From Caulobacter segnis (GTDB lineage Bacteria; Pseudomonadota; Alphaproteobacteria; Caulobacterales; Caulobacteraceae), in the NCBI RefSeq assembly GCF_003243465.1, contig NZ_QFQZ01000012.1:8815-72814 (forward strand): 64,000 bases of DNA, in the 5' to 3' direction. The notes beneath the pieces are model-generated. The model was given only the letters and a program-made list of their open reading frames with translations, searched no databases and was not told the origin of the DNA. Made by a program: the position numbers and the translations under genes. Below, one piece after another: positions 48,869 to 59,035 of this stretch (position 1 is its first letter; each line of letters begins with the position of its first letter).

Positions 48869-50542
48869 TCAGCACGCCTGCCCGTAGGCCAGGGGGCGGC
48901 AGACGCCGTCGATGTCGGCCGGCGGCTTGACGCCGGTGGCGCCCGCCACGGTGGGGGCGATGTCGACCGTGTCCAGGGGCAGCACGCGCTCGTGCGGGGT
49001 CGCGCCCTTCCACCAGAACAGGATCGGCACGCGCCGGTCGTAGTCCCAGGGGCTGCCGTGGGTGGAGACATAGGTCGCGCCGGCGGTGGCCGGAACGCGG
49101 TTGGGCTTGAACGCGATCAGGATGTCGCCCACTCGCCCCGGATAGGCGCTGCGGCGCACCCGCTCGGCGACGGACAGCTCCTCGGGCGAGGCGTCGGCCG
49201 GCGCGGGGGCCAGGGTGAAGACCGCGTTTGAGTCGAAGGCTTCGGCGACGGCGGGGTCCTTGTTGATCAGCGCGAGGGCGGCGGCGGTGACGCGGGCGCG
49301 GTCGGTGATCGACGGCGTCTTGCGGTCGGGTCCCACGACATAGATCTGGTCGATGCCGCCGTCGGCGACGAGCGGATCCCAGCCCAGGCCCAGGTCGGCG
49401 CGAAGCTGGGCGTTCAGCTTGGCGATCCACGGCTTGCCGATCACCCGCTCGAAGCCGTAGCCCTCGCCGGCTAGGCGCTCGGCGAAGTCGGCGCCGCCGT
49501 GGTCGGCGGCCAGCACCACCAGAACCCCGCCCTTGACCTTGTCCAGGCTCTTCAGGAAGACGCCGAGGCGGTCGTCGAGGCGCGCGATCTGGTCGCACAT
49601 CTCAGGGCCCCGCGTGCCGTAGCGATGGCCGATGAAGTCGGTCGCCGACAGGCTGATGGTCAGCAGATCGACCTGCGGACCGTCGCCCAGGCCGTAGGTC
49701 TCGCGCAGGCGCTGGGCCAGCTCGAGCGTGACCTGGTCGGTATAGGGGCTGGCGTAGAGGTCGCGCTGCTTGTCGGCTGCGCTGGTCGCCGCCGGGATCG
49801 GCAGCGCCGCGCGCCACTGGCGGCCGCCGGTCTCGTAGTCCGCCTCCAGCGCCTTGCAGCGCTTGGCCGAGGCCTTGGCGTAGTCCCAGGTGAACGGATG
49901 GGCCTTCAGGTCCGCGGCAAGCCTGGCGTTGAAGCCCGCGACGGGCTTGAGGCGCTCCTGCGGGCTCTGTCCCGGGGCGACCCAGGTCGTGAAGCCGAAG
50001 CCCGGCTGGTACCAGAACTGGCCGTCGGCCCTGTGGCCCGACATGGTGATGGCGCCACGATCCTTGCCGGAGACGCCGAACACCCGGCTGGTCGGCGACA
50101 CGGCCTTCAGCCAATCGCCATAGGTGGTGGCGACCATGTTGGCGGGCGAAACCGCCCGGCCCTTCGGGTCGTCGGCCAGGGTGACGGTCGGATCGGCCAG
50201 GCAGTAGACCGTCTTGCCTGTGGCGCGGTCGTACCAGTCGTTGGCGCTGATGCCGGTCTTGTTGGGATGCTTGCCGGTCAGCAGCGTCGAGTGGCCGGGG
50301 CAGGTCTCGGTGAAGGCGTGCGACTGGTAGCCGTTGGGATAGACGATCCCCTGGCTCAGCGTCTTGAGCCCGCCGACGAACTCCGGCCGATGCTGGGCGT
50401 AGAGATTGGCGCTGAACTGGTCGACCGAAATCACGACCACCAGCCTGGGATCAGGCTTGGACTCGGCGGCGAAGGTGGCGGTCGCGGCGACCGTGGTCGC
50501 CAGGGCGGCGGCGAGCGCGCCGCGGGTCAGCATCGTCTTCAT
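48869..50542 (-). CDS. Exported alkaline phosphatase-superfamily enzyme (PafA/SPAP-like)
   Basis: The 557-aa exported phosphatase has a signal peptide (ending TATFAAES). The Thr nucleophile is in HAFTETCPGHSTLLTGKHPN, as in the Sphingomonas alkaline phosphatase and PafA, which use Thr rather than Ser. Metal ligands are in VVVISVDQFS, LSATDFIGHRYGTRGPEM, VLAADHGGADF, and ATYVSTHGSPWDYDRRVPI. It is Pi-insensitive in relatives, so it may supply phosphate from phosphate esters in oligotrophic water. Monocistronic. Confidence 0.92.
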   Translation of the reverse strand: MKTMLTRGALAAALATTVAATATFAAESKPDPRLVVVISVDQFSANLYAQHRPEFVGGLKTLSQGIVYPNGYQSHAFTETCPGHSTLLTGKHPNKTGISANDWYDRATGKTVYCLADPTVTLADDPKGRAVSPANMVATTYGDWLKAVSPTSRVFGVSGKDRGAITMSGHRADGQFWYQPGFGFTTWVAPGQSPQERLKPVAGFNARLAADLKAHPFTWDYAKASAKRCKALEADYETGGRQWRAALPIPAATSAADKQRDLYASPYTDQVTLELAQRLRETYGLGDGPQVDLLTISLSATDFIGHRYGTRGPEMCDQIARLDDRLGVFLKSLDKVKGGVLVVLAADHGGADFAERLAGEGYGFERVIGKPWIAKLNAQLRADLGLGWDPLVADGGIDQIYVVGPDRKTPSITDRARVTAAALALINKDPAVAEAFDSNAVFTLAPAPADASPEELSVAERVRRSAYPGRVGDILIAFKPNRVPATAGATYVSTHGSPWDYDRRVPILFWWKGATPHERVLPLDTVDIAPTVAGATGVKPPADIDGVCRPLAYGQAC

Positions 50543-50638
50543 CCGAGCGATTTCGCCCGAATGGTTGATCCGTGCAAGGACGGAAGGGTTTCAGGGCTGA
50601 AATGTCGCCGGCGCCGCGCCGCAAGGCGCCGCGGAGCC

Positions 50639-52003
50639 TCAGGCCGCCTTGCCCACGACCATGTTGCGCCCGCCGGCCTTGGCCTCGTAGACGCCTTCGT
50701 CGGCGCGCTTGAGCAGGGCTTCGGGCGTATCACCCTGACCGCCGGTGGCCGAGACGCCGACCGAGACCGTCACGTTCAGCATCTCCTCGCCGTTGGCGAC
50801 CTTGAACGGAGAGGCCGAGACATGCTTGCGGATCCGCTCGGCGATGCGCAGGGCGTCGGCCATCCGCGTCTCGGGCATGATCACGGTGAACTCCTCGCCG
50901 CCGTAGCGGCACGGCAGGTCGATGGCCCGCACATTGGAGGCCAGTCGCAAGGCGAACTCGCGCAGCACCTCGTCGCCGATGTCGTGGCCGAAGGTGTCGT
51001 TGATCTTCTTGAAGTGGTCGATGTCGATCAGCAGGGCCGAGACCTCGTCCCCGCCCATCGCCGCGCGCCGCACCAGTGTCTCCAGCTGGCCGACCATGTA
51101 GCGGCGGTTGTGCAGGCCGGTCAGCTGATCGGTGACCGCCAGCTCCAGCGAATAGTCGAGGTTGTTGCGCAGGTAGTCGGTGTAGCGTTTCCGCTGGATC
51201 TGGGTCTTGGCGCGCGCCGCCAGTTCCTGGGAGTCGACCGGGCGGGTCAGGATGTCGTTCACCCCGATCTCCAGCGCCTTGACCATGCGGGCGCGATCGT
51301 CCGGATCGACCAGCGCCAGCACCGGCAGGTGACGCGTGCGCTCGTCCGAGCGCAGAGCCGCGGTGAAGCGCAGGCCGTCGAAGCCCTTGGCCGCGGCGTT
51401 GACGATGACTAGGTCGACCGGGCCGCTGGCGCTGACCTTGGCCGTCTCGGGATCAGTCTCGACCACCGGCCGGTGATCGCCGGCCAATTCGCCGGCCAGG
51501 CGCTCGGCCTGGCGCTCGTTATCATCCACGACCAGCACCCGGCCGCCCAGGCCGTCCAGGCGAGCGGCGGCGCCGGCGATCACGCCGATGCGACGACCGG
51601 AGGCCTCGCGCTGGCGAAGCTCGTCGATGACGAGCTTGAAACGGGTCAGGCTGCGCACCCGAGCAAACAGCATGACGTCGTCGATCGGCTTGGTCAGGAA
51701 GTCGGATGCGCCGGCCTCCAGGCCCTGGATCCGATCCGCCCGACCGTCGAGCGCGGTGATCATCACCACCGGGATATGCCGGGTGGCGGGATCTTCCTTG
51801 AGCTTGCGGCAGACGGTGAAGCCGTCGATGCCGGGCATCATCACGTCCAGCAGGATGATGTCGGGCAGATCGCGCTGGGCCATCGACAGGGCCGTCTGGC
51901 CGTCGATCGCCGTCGAGACCTCATAATATTCCGCTGCGAGCTTGGCCTCCAGCAGACGGACATTGGCCTCGATGTCATCGACGACGAGGATCCGAGCGCT
52001 CAT
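50639..52003 (-). CDS. pleD: Response regulator/diguanylate cyclase PleD
   Basis: Makes c-di-GMP at the differentiating pole to drive flagellum loss and stalk formation. The 454 aa have an N-terminal receiver with D53 in [12 protein letters not shown], a second receiver-like dimerisation domain (about 150-285), and a GGDEF domain with the active GGEEF and, just before it, the I-site RAID (RxxD) for product inhibition. It nearly matches C. crescentus PleD. The start overlaps the divK stop by 4 bases. Confidence 0.97.
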   Translation of the reverse strand: MSARILVVDDIEANVRLLEAKLAAEYYEVSTAIDGQTALSMAQRDLPDIILLDVMMPGIDGFTVCRKLKEDPATRHIPVVMITALDGRADRIQGLEAGASDFLTKPIDDVMLFARVRSLTRFKLVIDELRQREASGRRIGVIAGAAARLDGLGGRVLVVDDNERQAERLAGELAGDHRPVVETDPETAKVSASGPVDLVIVNAAAKGFDGLRFTAALRSDERTRHLPVLALVDPDDRARMVKALEIGVNDILTRPVDSQELAARAKTQIQRKRYTDYLRNNLDYSLELAVTDQLTGLHNRRYMVGQLETLVRRAAMGGDEVSALLIDIDHFKKINDTFGHDIGDEVLREFALRLASNVRAIDLPCRYGGEEFTVIMPETRMADALRIAERIRKHVSASPFKVANGEEMLNVTVSVGVSATGGQGDTPEALLKRADEGVYEAKAGGRNMVVGKAA

Positions 52004-52377
52004 GCCGGCTGCCGCTCCAGAAGACGTTTGATGGTGTCCAGGAAATGCACGACCGAGATGGGCTTGGAGATATAGGCCTCACAGCCGCCGTCCCGGATAC
52101 GCTCCTCGTCGCCCTTCATGGCGAAGGCGGTGACGGCGACGACCGGAATATGAGCCAGTTCCTCGTCTTCTTTCAGCCACTTGGTGACTTCCAGGCCCGA
52201 GATCTCGGGCAACTGGATATCCATCAGGATCAAGTCCGGCTTGTTCTCGCGGGCGATGGACAGCGCCGACAGACCCTCGCGGGTCTGCAGGGTCTCGTAA
52301 CCCTGGGCCTCGAGCAGATCATGAAAGAGCTTCATGTTCAGCTCGTTATCCTCCACGATGAGGACCTTCTTCGTCAT
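52000..52377 (-). CDS. divK: Single-domain response regulator DivK
   Basis: An essential cell-cycle regulator that, when phosphorylated by PleC/DivJ-controlled flow, stimulates DivJ/PleC and inhibits the DivL-CckA route to CtrA. The 125 aa are one receiver domain: acidic pocket [11 protein letters not shown]53 in [10 protein letters not shown], and Lys in [10 protein letters not shown]. The start at 52,377 is chosen (MTKKVLIV) because an upstream in-frame extension lacks family support. It is the promoter-proximal gene of divK-pleD. Confidence 0.97.
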   Translation of the reverse strand: MTKKVLIVEDNELNMKLFHDLLEAQGYETLQTREGLSALSIARENKPDLILMDIQLPEISGLEVTKWLKEDEELAHIPVVAVTAFAMKGDEERIRDGGCEAYISKPISVVHFLDTIKRLLERQPA

Positions 52378-52455
52378 CCTTACCCCGACCATACGGTCAT
52401 GTGGCGGCGCCGACGGATTCGCGCCACCTTCCCGGCGTTGTTCGCACAAATATCC

Positions 52456-52471
52456 TTAAGCGCCCGCTAAT
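52456..52471. promoter_or_regulatory. Candidate CtrA-binding site upstream of divK
   Basis: TTAAGCGCCCGCTAAT (52,456-52,471) has the TTAA-N7-TTAA half-site spacing with one mismatch, about 80 bp before the divK ATG. In C. crescentus divK transcription depends on CtrA, so a site here is expected. The same gap holds the divergent HAD gene start. Confidence 0.65.
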
Positions 52472-52494
52472 CTCGTTTTTGACCACCAGAGCTC

Positions 52495-53142
52495 ATGGAA
52501 CCTCGCCTCTCCGATCTTCAGACCTGCCCCATCCGGGCCCACGCGCCGCTGGTCATCGTCGATGTCGACGAGGTCCTGGCGCAGTTCATGCTGGGCTTCG
52601 GGTCCTTCATCGCCCGATACGGCTTTGAACTGCGGGTGGATCGTTTCGCCCTGTTCCAGAACATCTATCGCCCTGGCGAGACCGAACACCTCGATCTGAT
52701 CGCGGGCAAGGCCCTGTTCGACGATTTCTTCCGCGACGGGGCCGAGGACCTGCCGCCCGCCGCGGGCGCGGCCGACGCCCTGGCGGACCTGTCCACGCGC
52801 GCCGACGTCGTCATCCTGACCAATGCGCCCGAGCACGGACGCCTCGCCCGCGCCCAATGGCTGAAGACGCATGGCTTTGACTACCCGCTGATCATCAACA
52901 CCGGACCCAAGGGTCCGGCGGCGGCCGAGCTGGCGGCGCGCACCGCGGGGCCGTCCGTCTTCATCGACGATCTTTTACCGCAGCTGGAATCGGTGGCGGA
53001 AAGGGCGCCCACGGTTGGACGCTTCCAGATGGTCAGCGACGAGCGCCTGCGCCCGCTCGCGCCTTCCGCGCCCGACCGCCATGTCCGTATCGACGAATGG
53101 CCGCTGTTGAAGACGGCCATCGAGGAGCGTCTGTTCGCATGA
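52495..53142 (+). CDS. HAD-superfamily hydrolase
   Basis: A 215-aa cytoplasmic phosphatase-like enzyme with motif I VIVDVDEVLAQFM, motif II VVILTNAPEHG, and motif III Asp pair in VFIDDLLPQLES. The small cap makes it resemble soluble phosphatases acting on sugar or nucleotide phosphates; the substrate is unknown. Divergent from divK. The stop overlaps the ROK-kinase start by 4 bases, which hints at a shared sugar-phosphate pathway. Confidence 0.85.
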   Translation: MEPRLSDLQTCPIRAHAPLVIVDVDEVLAQFMLGFGSFIARYGFELRVDRFALFQNIYRPGETEHLDLIAGKALFDDFFRDGAEDLPPAAGAADALADLSTRADVVILTNAPEHGRLARAQWLKTHGFDYPLIINTGPKGPAAAELAARTAGPSVFIDDLLPQLESVAERAPTVGRFQMVSDERLRPLAPSAPDRHVRIDEWPLLKTAIEERLFA

Positions 53143-54026
53143 TCCGTTTTGGCATCGATTTCGGCGGCACCAAGATCGAGGCCGCCGCCATCGACGAGGC
53201 CGGGGCCTTCGTCGCGCGGGTCCGCAAGCCCAATCCCGGCGAGTATAAGGCTGCGCTCGAGGTCGTCGCCGAGCTGGTCGCCGACGCCGAGGCGATGGCA
53301 GGCGCGTCCTGCGCGCGCTTGGGCCTGGGGATTCCCGGCTCGATCTCGCCCCGCACCGGCCTGATCCGCAACGCCAACAGCGTCTATCTGAACGGCCAGC
53401 GCTTCGGCGAGGATCTGGAACAACGCCTGGCGCGGCCCGTGCGCCTGACCAACGACGCCAACTGCCTGGCGCTGTCCGAGGCAGCCGACGGGGCGGGCGC
53501 CGGCGAAGGCGTGGTGTTCGCCGCCATCCTGGGCACCGGCTGCGGCGGCGGCGTGGTGGTCGACGGCAAGATCATCGACGGCCGCAACGGCTTCGCCGGC
53601 GAATGGGGCCACTCGCCCCTGCCCTGGCCCAAGCCCGAGGAATATCCGGGACACGACTGCTGGTGCGGCCGAAAGGGGTGCCTGGAGACCTGGATCGCCG
53701 GCCCGAGCTTCGCCCGCGACGCCGGCTTCCCGAACGGACAGGCCACCATGGAGGCGATCGCGGCCGGCGACGCCTCGGCCGCCGCGGCGCTCGACCGCTA
53801 TGTGGACCGCGTGGGCCGCGCCCTGGCCGTGGTCTGCGACCTCCTTGATCCCGACGTCATCGTCCTGGGCGGCGGCATGTCGAACGTCGACGCGCTCTAC
53901 GCCCGCCTGCAGGGCGCCATAGCGCCGCACGTCTTCTCTGACGTCTTCGAGACGCCGGTCCGCAAGGCCGTCCATGGCGACAGCTCCGGCGTGCGCGGCG
54001 CGGCCTGGCTTTGGCCCCAGGAGTAG
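53139..54026 (+). CDS. ROK-family sugar kinase
   Basis: A 295-aa sugar kinase with the phosphate motif FGIDFGGTKIEAAAID, LTNDANCLALSEAADGAG, catalytic GEWGHSP, and the ROK zinc motif CWCGRKGCLETWIAG (Cys-x-Cys-x4-Cys). The C-terminal PDVIVLGGGMSNVDALYA is typical. Family members phosphorylate fructose, glucose, ManNAc or GlcNAc; the particular sugar is unclear. Start ATG 53,139 overlaps the upstream stop (ATGA). Confidence 0.92.
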   Translation: MIRFGIDFGGTKIEAAAIDEAGAFVARVRKPNPGEYKAALEVVAELVADAEAMAGASCARLGLGIPGSISPRTGLIRNANSVYLNGQRFGEDLEQRLARPVRLTNDANCLALSEAADGAGAGEGVVFAAILGTGCGGGVVVDGKIIDGRNGFAGEWGHSPLPWPKPEEYPGHDCWCGRKGCLETWIAGPSFARDAGFPNGQATMEAIAAGDASAAAALDRYVDRVGRALAVVCDLLDPDVIVLGGGMSNVDALYARLQGAIAPHVFSDVFETPVRKAVHGDSSGVRGAAWLWPQE

Positions 54027-54059
54027 TGGGTGCTGCCGCCAACCGCCAATTCCCCCCCG

Positions 54060-54195
54060 CCTTCCTCGCCCTTGTGGCGAGGACCCAGGGCGCGGCTGGG
54101 CTGGGCGGTTGGAAATGGTCTTGGGCACCGCTGGCGCACGCGCTCCAGAGCCAGGCGAGCCGAACCATGGGCCCTAGGCACAAGGCCTAGGGAGG
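54060..54195. repeat. Family C palindromic repeat, copy 2
   Basis: Starts CCTTCCTCGCCCTTGTGGCG, then AGGACCCA, and ends ATGGGCCCTAGGCACAAGGC followed by CTAGGGAGG; compared with copy 1, the right end differs by paired changes but the inverted relation is kept. It lies between the ROK and dinB genes. Confidence 0.83.
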
Positions 54196-54232
54196 CGACT
54201 CTGAAGGTCGGTCTCCAGCCGAGAAATCCCCA

Positions 54233-55489
54233 ATGAAATCCCTGTGCCGCGACTGCGGGTGGACGGGCGAGGCCAAGGCCGCGCGCTGTCCGTCCTGCGG
54301 CTCGCCGCGCACGGTGTTTCATCAGGAGCTCGGGACGCTCTCGATCGCCCACCTGGACTGCGACGCCTTCTACGCGTCGGTCGAGAAGCGGGACGATCCG
54401 TCGCTGCGCGACAAGCCGGTGATCGTCGGCGGCGGCAAACGCGGCGTGGTGACCACCGCCTGCTACATCGCCCGCATGAGCGGCGCGAAATCGGCCATGC
54501 CGATGTTCAAGGCGCTGAAGCTGTGCCCCGACGCCGTCGTCATCAAGCCCAACTTCGCCAAGTACAAGGAGGAGAGCCGGCGCATCCACGAGAAGCTCGA
54601 CCGGCTGACGCCGCTGATCCAGCCGCTGAGCCTGGACGAAGCCTGGATCGACCTGACGGGCACCGAGCGCCTGCACGGCGCGCCGCCGGCGGTGATGCTG
54701 GCCAGGCTGCAGGCCGAGATCGAGCGCGACATCGGCCTGACCGTCTCCATTGGCCTCGCGCCCAACAAGTTCCTGGCCAAGATCGCCTCGGAGCTGGACA
54801 AGCCCCGCGGCTTCTCGGCGATCGGAGCGGCCGAGGCGCAGAGCTTCCTGGCCGACAAGCCGGTCGGCATCCTGCCCGGCGTCGGCCCCGCCACTGTCTC
54901 GACCCTGGCCGAGATCGGCCTGCGCACCGTCGGCGACATCGCCGAGGCGGACCTCAAGCTTCTGGCCAATCGGCTCGGCTCCGGCGGCCTGCGCCTGCAT
55001 CGGCTGGCCCACGGCCAGGACAGCCGCATCGTCGACCCCGACCAGGCCCGCAAGACGATCAGCGCCGAAACGACCTTCAACGACGACCTGCACAAGCGCG
55101 AGGACCTGGAGGACGAGCTCTGGCCGCTTTGCGAGAAGGTCGCCAAGCAGGCGCGCAAGGAAGGCGTCGCCGGCCGCGTGGCGACGCTGAAGCTGCGCAC
55201 CCCCGACTTCAAGGTCCACACCCGCCGCCGCACGCTGGCGGTGCCGACCCAGACCGCCCGCACCCTGTTCCAGGTGGCGCGTGAGCTGCTGGCCGCCGAG
55301 CCCAAGGGCCTGTCCTACCGCCTAATCGGCGCGGGCCTGACCGAATTCGTCGACGCCGAGACCGCCGGTTCGGACATGTTCGCCGACGAGGAGCGCCGCT
55401 CGCTGAAAAGCGAGACCGCCATCGACGCCCTGCGCGGCAAGTTCGGCGCGGCGGCGGTCGTCAGCGGTCGGGCGCTGAAGAGCCGCTAG
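54233..55489 (+). CDS. dinB: DNA polymerase IV (DinB) with N-terminal zinc ribbon
   Basis: A 418-aa Y-family translesion polymerase: catalytic [49 protein letters not shown], helix-hairpin-helix [12 protein letters not shown], and a little-finger domain at about 260-370. The first 30 residues ([20 protein letters not shown]) form a two-CxxC zinc ribbon that most DinB proteins lack. The canonical N-terminus (SIAHLDCD) begins near residue 36. The ribbon may provide protein or DNA binding. The gene is monocistronic. Confidence 0.93.
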   Translation: MKSLCRDCGWTGEAKAARCPSCGSPRTVFHQELGTLSIAHLDCDAFYASVEKRDDPSLRDKPVIVGGGKRGVVTTACYIARMSGAKSAMPMFKALKLCPDAVVIKPNFAKYKEESRRIHEKLDRLTPLIQPLSLDEAWIDLTGTERLHGAPPAVMLARLQAEIERDIGLTVSIGLAPNKFLAKIASELDKPRGFSAIGAAEAQSFLADKPVGILPGVGPATVSTLAEIGLRTVGDIAEADLKLLANRLGSGGLRLHRLAHGQDSRIVDPDQARKTISAETTFNDDLHKREDLEDELWPLCEKVAKQARKEGVAGRVATLKLRTPDFKVHTRRRTLAVPTQTARTLFQVARELLAAEPKGLSYRLIGAGLTEFVDAETAGSDMFADEERRSLKSETAIDALRGKFGAAAVVSGRALKSR

Positions 55490-55803
55490 GTCGGCGCCGG
55501 CTCCTCTTGCGGGGCGTCACTTCCTTCACCATCTGGGCGTCTCAACCCCGAACCTGTCGCCCCGGATCGACAGGCTCAGTCTCAACCCAGGGGCATGACG
55601 GGCGCCGAAACCGCCACATTTTCGGCCGCCATGCTCCGGAACCGTTCGCGCGCGGTCTTCGCTCTCCCAAACGTGAAGCCGAAATCCGAGGCGCCCCTGT
55701 GCTAAAGCGGCGCAGCGGCGCTTCGGCCTCTTCCAAAGCCGCGGCGTTTAAATATCTAATCCAAGATAGGCGGGTGATTTGCCCGCCAGGAGAGAACAAG
55801 TCG
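55490..55803. other. Gap upstream of clpS
   Basis: No gene is supported between dinB and clpS (314 bp). Frames through it are continuations of the clpS frame without ribosome sites. It holds the clpSA promoter, but I cannot point to its hexamers with confidence. The last 50 bp are A/T-richer (aatatctaatccaagatagg). Confidence 0.5.
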
Positions 55804-56133
55804 ATGGCCGAGCTGAAGCAAGGCGGACAAGGCAACGGCGCTGGGTCGTCGGTCGTCACGGAAGTGAAGCCGAAGACGCAGAAGCCCTGGCTGTATCGGG
55901 TTCTGATTCTCAACGACGACTACACACCGATGGAGTTCGTCGTTTACGTGCTCGAGCGGTTCTTCAACAAGTCGCGCGAAGATGCGACCCGCATCATGTT
56001 GCATGTCCACCAAAACGGCGTGGGCGTGTGTGGCGTCTATACTTACGAAGTCGCAGAAACCAAGGTCGCCCAGGTCATAGACTCGGCGCGACGCCATCAG
56101 CACCCCCTGCAGTGCACCATGGAAAAGGACTGA
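55804..56133 (+). CDS. clpS: ATP-dependent Clp protease adaptor ClpS
   Basis: Delivers N-end-rule substrates to ClpAP. The 109-aa protein has [20 protein letters not shown], the ligand-pocket pattern [20 protein letters not shown] and a disordered N-terminus of about 28 residues. ATG 55,804 follows aggagagaacaagtcg and removes a long spurious extension. It lies 12 bp before clpA; coregulation is usual in proteobacteria. Confidence 0.96.
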   Translation: MAELKQGGQGNGAGSSVVTEVKPKTQKPWLYRVLILNDDYTPMEFVVYVLERFFNKSREDATRIMLHVHQNGVGVCGVYTYEVAETKVAQVIDSARRHQHPLQCTMEKD

Positions 56134-56145
56134 GGAGCCTCCCCG

Positions 56146-58479
56146 TTGCCCTCTTTTTCGCGCCCCCTGGAAGAGTCCCTGCATCGCGCCGTCGCTTACG
56201 CGAACCAGCGTAAGCACGAATACGCGACGCTGGAGCACCTTCTGCTTTCCCTGACCGACGACGATGACGCCGCCGGAGTTATGCGCGCGTGCGACGTCGA
56301 TCTCGCCGCGCTGAAGAAGAGCCTTTCGAATTATCTCGACGTCGAACTGGCTTCGCTGGTCGTCGACGACGACGAGGACGCCAAGCCGACCGCCGGCTTC
56401 CAGCGCGTGATCCAGCGCGCGGTGATCCACGTCCAGTCGTCGGGCCGCGAGGAAGTGACCGGCGCCAACGTGCTGGTCGCCATCTTCTCCGAACGCGAGA
56501 GCCACGCCGCCTATTTCCTGCAGGAGCAGGACATGACGCGGTACGACGCGGTCAACTTCATCGCCCACGGCATCGCCAAGAAGGCCGGCGCCTCGGAAGC
56601 CAAGAGCGTCAAGGGCGCCAGCGCCGGCGCCTCGAACCAGACCGAGGAAGACGGCGAGAAGCCGAACACCAAGACGGGCGGCGAGGCTCTCGAAGCCTAT
56701 TGCGTCGACCTCAACGAAAAGGCCCGCCAGGGCAAGGTCGACCCGCTGATCGGCCGCGCGAACGAAGTCGAGCGCGCGATCCAGATCCTGTGCCGTCGCA
56801 CCAAGAACAACCCGCTGCTCGTCGGCGACCCCGGCGTCGGCAAGACCGCCATCGCCGAGGGCCTGGCCCGCAAGATCGTCACGCATCAGGTCCCCGAGGT
56901 CCTGGAAGGCGCCACCATCTACTCGCTCGACATGGGCGCGCTGCTGGCCGGCACCCGCTATCGCGGCGACTTCGAGGAACGCGTCAAGCAGGTCGTCAAG
57001 GAGCTGGAAAGCCACCCGAACGCGGTGCTGTTCATCGACGAGATTCACACCGTGATTGGCGCCGGCGCGACCAGCGGCGGAGCGATGGACGCTTCTAACC
57101 TCTTGAAGCCAGCGCTCGCCTCCGGCTCGCTGCGCTGCATGGGCTCGACGACCTACAAGGAGTTCCGCCAGCACTTCGAGAAGGATCGGGCCCTGGTCCG
57201 TCGCTTCCAGAAGATCGACGTGAACGAGCCGACGGTGGAAGACACCATCAAGATCCTCAAGGGCCTGAAGACCTACTACGAGGACTTCCACAAGCTGAAG
57301 TACACGAACGACGCCCTGAAGGTCGCCGTCGAGCTGTCGGCCAAGTACATCACCGACCGCAAGCTGCCGGACAAGGCGATCGACGTGATCGACGAGGCCG
57401 GCGCCTCGCAGATGCTGGTGCCGGAGAACCGTCGCAAGAAGACGCTCGGCGTGAAGGAGATCGAGGCGGTCGTCGCCAAGATCGCCCGCATTCCGCCGAA
57501 GTCGGTCAGCAAGTCGGACACCGAGGCCCTCAAGGAGCTCGAGACCGACCTGAAGCGCGCTGTGTTCGGCCAGGACGAAGCCCTGACCCAACTGTCGGCC
57601 GCCATGAAGCTGGCCCGCGCCGGCCTGCGCGAACCGAACAAGCCGATCGGCTCGTATCTGTTCAGCGGCCCGACCGGCGTCGGCAAGACCGAAGCCGCCA
57701 AGCAGCTGGCCCAGACCCTGGGCATCGAGATGCTGCGCTTCGACATGTCGGAGTACATGGAGCGACACACCGTGAGCCGCCTGATCGGCGCCCCTCCCGG
57801 CTATGTCGGCTTCGACCAGGGCGGTCAGCTGACCGACGCGGTCGACCAGCACCCGCACGCCGTCGTCCTGCTCGACGAAATCGAGAAGGCGCACGGGGAT
57901 GTCTACAACATCCTGCTGCAGGTGATGGACAACGGCACGCTGACCGACAGCAACGGCAAGAAGGTCGACTTCCGCAACGTGGTCCTGATCATGACCACCA
58001 ATGCGGGGGCCTCGGACGCCCAGCGCAACTCGATCGGCTTCGGCCGCTCGAAGGTCGAGGGTGAGGAGGAAGCCGCGCTGAAGCGCCTGTTCACGCCGGA
58101 GTTCCGCAACCGCCTGGACGCCGTCGTGGCCTTCAAGCCGCTGACGCCGGAGATCATCCGCCAGGTCGTGCAGAAGTTCGTCATGCAGCTGGAGGCCCAA
58201 CTGGCCGACCGCAACATCACGATCGAGCTGAGCGACGACGCGGCCGACTGGCTGGCCAAGAACGGCTTCGACGAGCTCTACGGCGCCCGTCCGCTGGCTC
58301 GCGTCATCCAGGAGCACATCAAGAAGCCGCTGGCCGACGACATCCTGTTCGGCCGCCTGGTCCGCGGCGGCCACGTCAAGGTCGTGCTCAAGGACAGCAA
58401 GATCGACTTCGAGATCGACAGCAACGCCGATCCCAAGGCGGGCAAGGCCGACGAAGCCGAACCGGCGCTGGCGGAGTAG
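56146..58479 (+). CDS. clpA: ATP-dependent Clp protease ATP-binding subunit ClpA
   Basis: An unfoldase that feeds substrates to ClpP. The 777-aa protein has an N domain ([20 protein letters not shown]), first AAA+ with [15 protein letters not shown] and [14 protein letters not shown], second AAA+ with [15 protein letters not shown] and [14 protein letters not shown], and an IGF-type ClpP loop in the second (RNSIGFGR). It starts with TTG preceded by gaggagcc. The C-terminus is Ala/Lys/Glu-rich. Confidence 0.97.
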   Translation: MPSFSRPLEESLHRAVAYANQRKHEYATLEHLLLSLTDDDDAAGVMRACDVDLAALKKSLSNYLDVELASLVVDDDEDAKPTAGFQRVIQRAVIHVQSSGREEVTGANVLVAIFSERESHAAYFLQEQDMTRYDAVNFIAHGIAKKAGASEAKSVKGASAGASNQTEEDGEKPNTKTGGEALEAYCVDLNEKARQGKVDPLIGRANEVERAIQILCRRTKNNPLLVGDPGVGKTAIAEGLARKIVTHQVPEVLEGATIYSLDMGALLAGTRYRGDFEERVKQVVKELESHPNAVLFIDEIHTVIGAGATSGGAMDASNLLKPALASGSLRCMGSTTYKEFRQHFEKDRALVRRFQKIDVNEPTVEDTIKILKGLKTYYEDFHKLKYTNDALKVAVELSAKYITDRKLPDKAIDVIDEAGASQMLVPENRRKKTLGVKEIEAVVAKIARIPPKSVSKSDTEALKELETDLKRAVFGQDEALTQLSAAMKLARAGLREPNKPIGSYLFSGPTGVGKTEAAKQLAQTLGIEMLRFDMSEYMERHTVSRLIGAPPGYVGFDQGGQLTDAVDQHPHAVVLLDEIEKAHGDVYNILLQVMDNGTLTDSNGKKVDFRNVVLIMTTNAGASDAQRNSIGFGRSKVEGEEEAALKRLFTPEFRNRLDAVVAFKPLTPEIIRQVVQKFVMQLEAQLADRNITIELSDDAADWLAKNGFDELYGARPLARVIQEHIKKPLADDILFGRLVRGGHVKVVLKDSKIDFEIDSNADPKAGKADEAEPALAE

Positions 58480-58503
58480 GCTTAGGGTTCAGACTAAAAC
58501 GGA

Positions 58504-58530
58504 AAGGCCCGGAGCGATCCGGGCCTTTTT
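58504..58530 (+). terminator. Terminator of clpSA
   Basis: AAGGCCCGGA (58,504-58,513), loop GCGA, TCCGGGCCTT (58,518-58,527), followed by TTT and then CGTTTT. Confidence 0.92.
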
Positions 58531-58589
58531 CGTTTTCCGCTCACCCGAAAATTGTGGACGAAACGGGAACAAACGGCTAGCGTGTAGGC

Positions 58590-59021
58590 ATGACCGCGAT
58601 CGGCTTCGACACCCTCAGCGCTTCTAAGAGGCTCCGCGACGCGGGCATGGAAGAGCGGCTGGCCGACGCGGTGGTCGAGATCGTTCAACAGACCGCTGCC
58701 ATGCCCGACATCAGCCATCTCTCGACTAAGGACGACCTGAAGGCGTGCGCGACCAAGGATGACCTCAAACAGTTCGCGACCAAGGATGACCTCAAACAGT
58801 TCGCGACGAAGGACGATCTCAAGCAGTTTGCGACGAAGGAAGATCTGAAACTGTTCGCGACAAAGGAGGATCTTCTGGAAACGAAGCTCACGCTTCGCAT
58901 GGAGCTTGCACAGCTAGAAGCTCGCCTTAGCGAGAAGATCCGCATGCAAGGCTGGTCCCTGCTCGGCGGAATGGCCGTGCTGTTGGCGCTCTACACGGCC
59001 CTGCCGAAGCTGATCCACTAG
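58590..59021 (+). CDS. DUF1640/CCDC90-like coiled-coil membrane protein with tandem repeat
   Basis: The 143-aa protein begins with the DUF1640-type head (FDTLSASKRLRDAGMEERLA). It then has five to six tandem 9-11-residue units (KDDLKQFAT, repeated; the DNA at about 58,727-58,870 repeats too), a coiled-coil stretch LTLRMELAQLEARLSEKI, and a C-terminal membrane helix (SLLGGMAVLLALYTAL). The same layout is found in bacterial relatives of mitochondrial CCDC90/MCUR1, which are trimeric helical membrane anchors. The repeat number could vary between strains. Confidence 0.85.
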   Translation: MTAIGFDTLSASKRLRDAGMEERLADAVVEIVQQTAAMPDISHLSTKDDLKACATKDDLKQFATKDDLKQFATKDDLKQFATKEDLKLFATKEDLLETKLTLRMELAQLEARLSEKIRMQGWSLLGGMAVLLALYTALPKLIH

Positions 59022-59035
59022 GACCAGGCGCCGCC

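Noticed and set aside
58727..58870. Tandem DNA repeats as a CRISPR-like array
   Set aside because: Units are contiguous, in frame and encode the KDDLKQFAT peptide repeats; there are no spacers.
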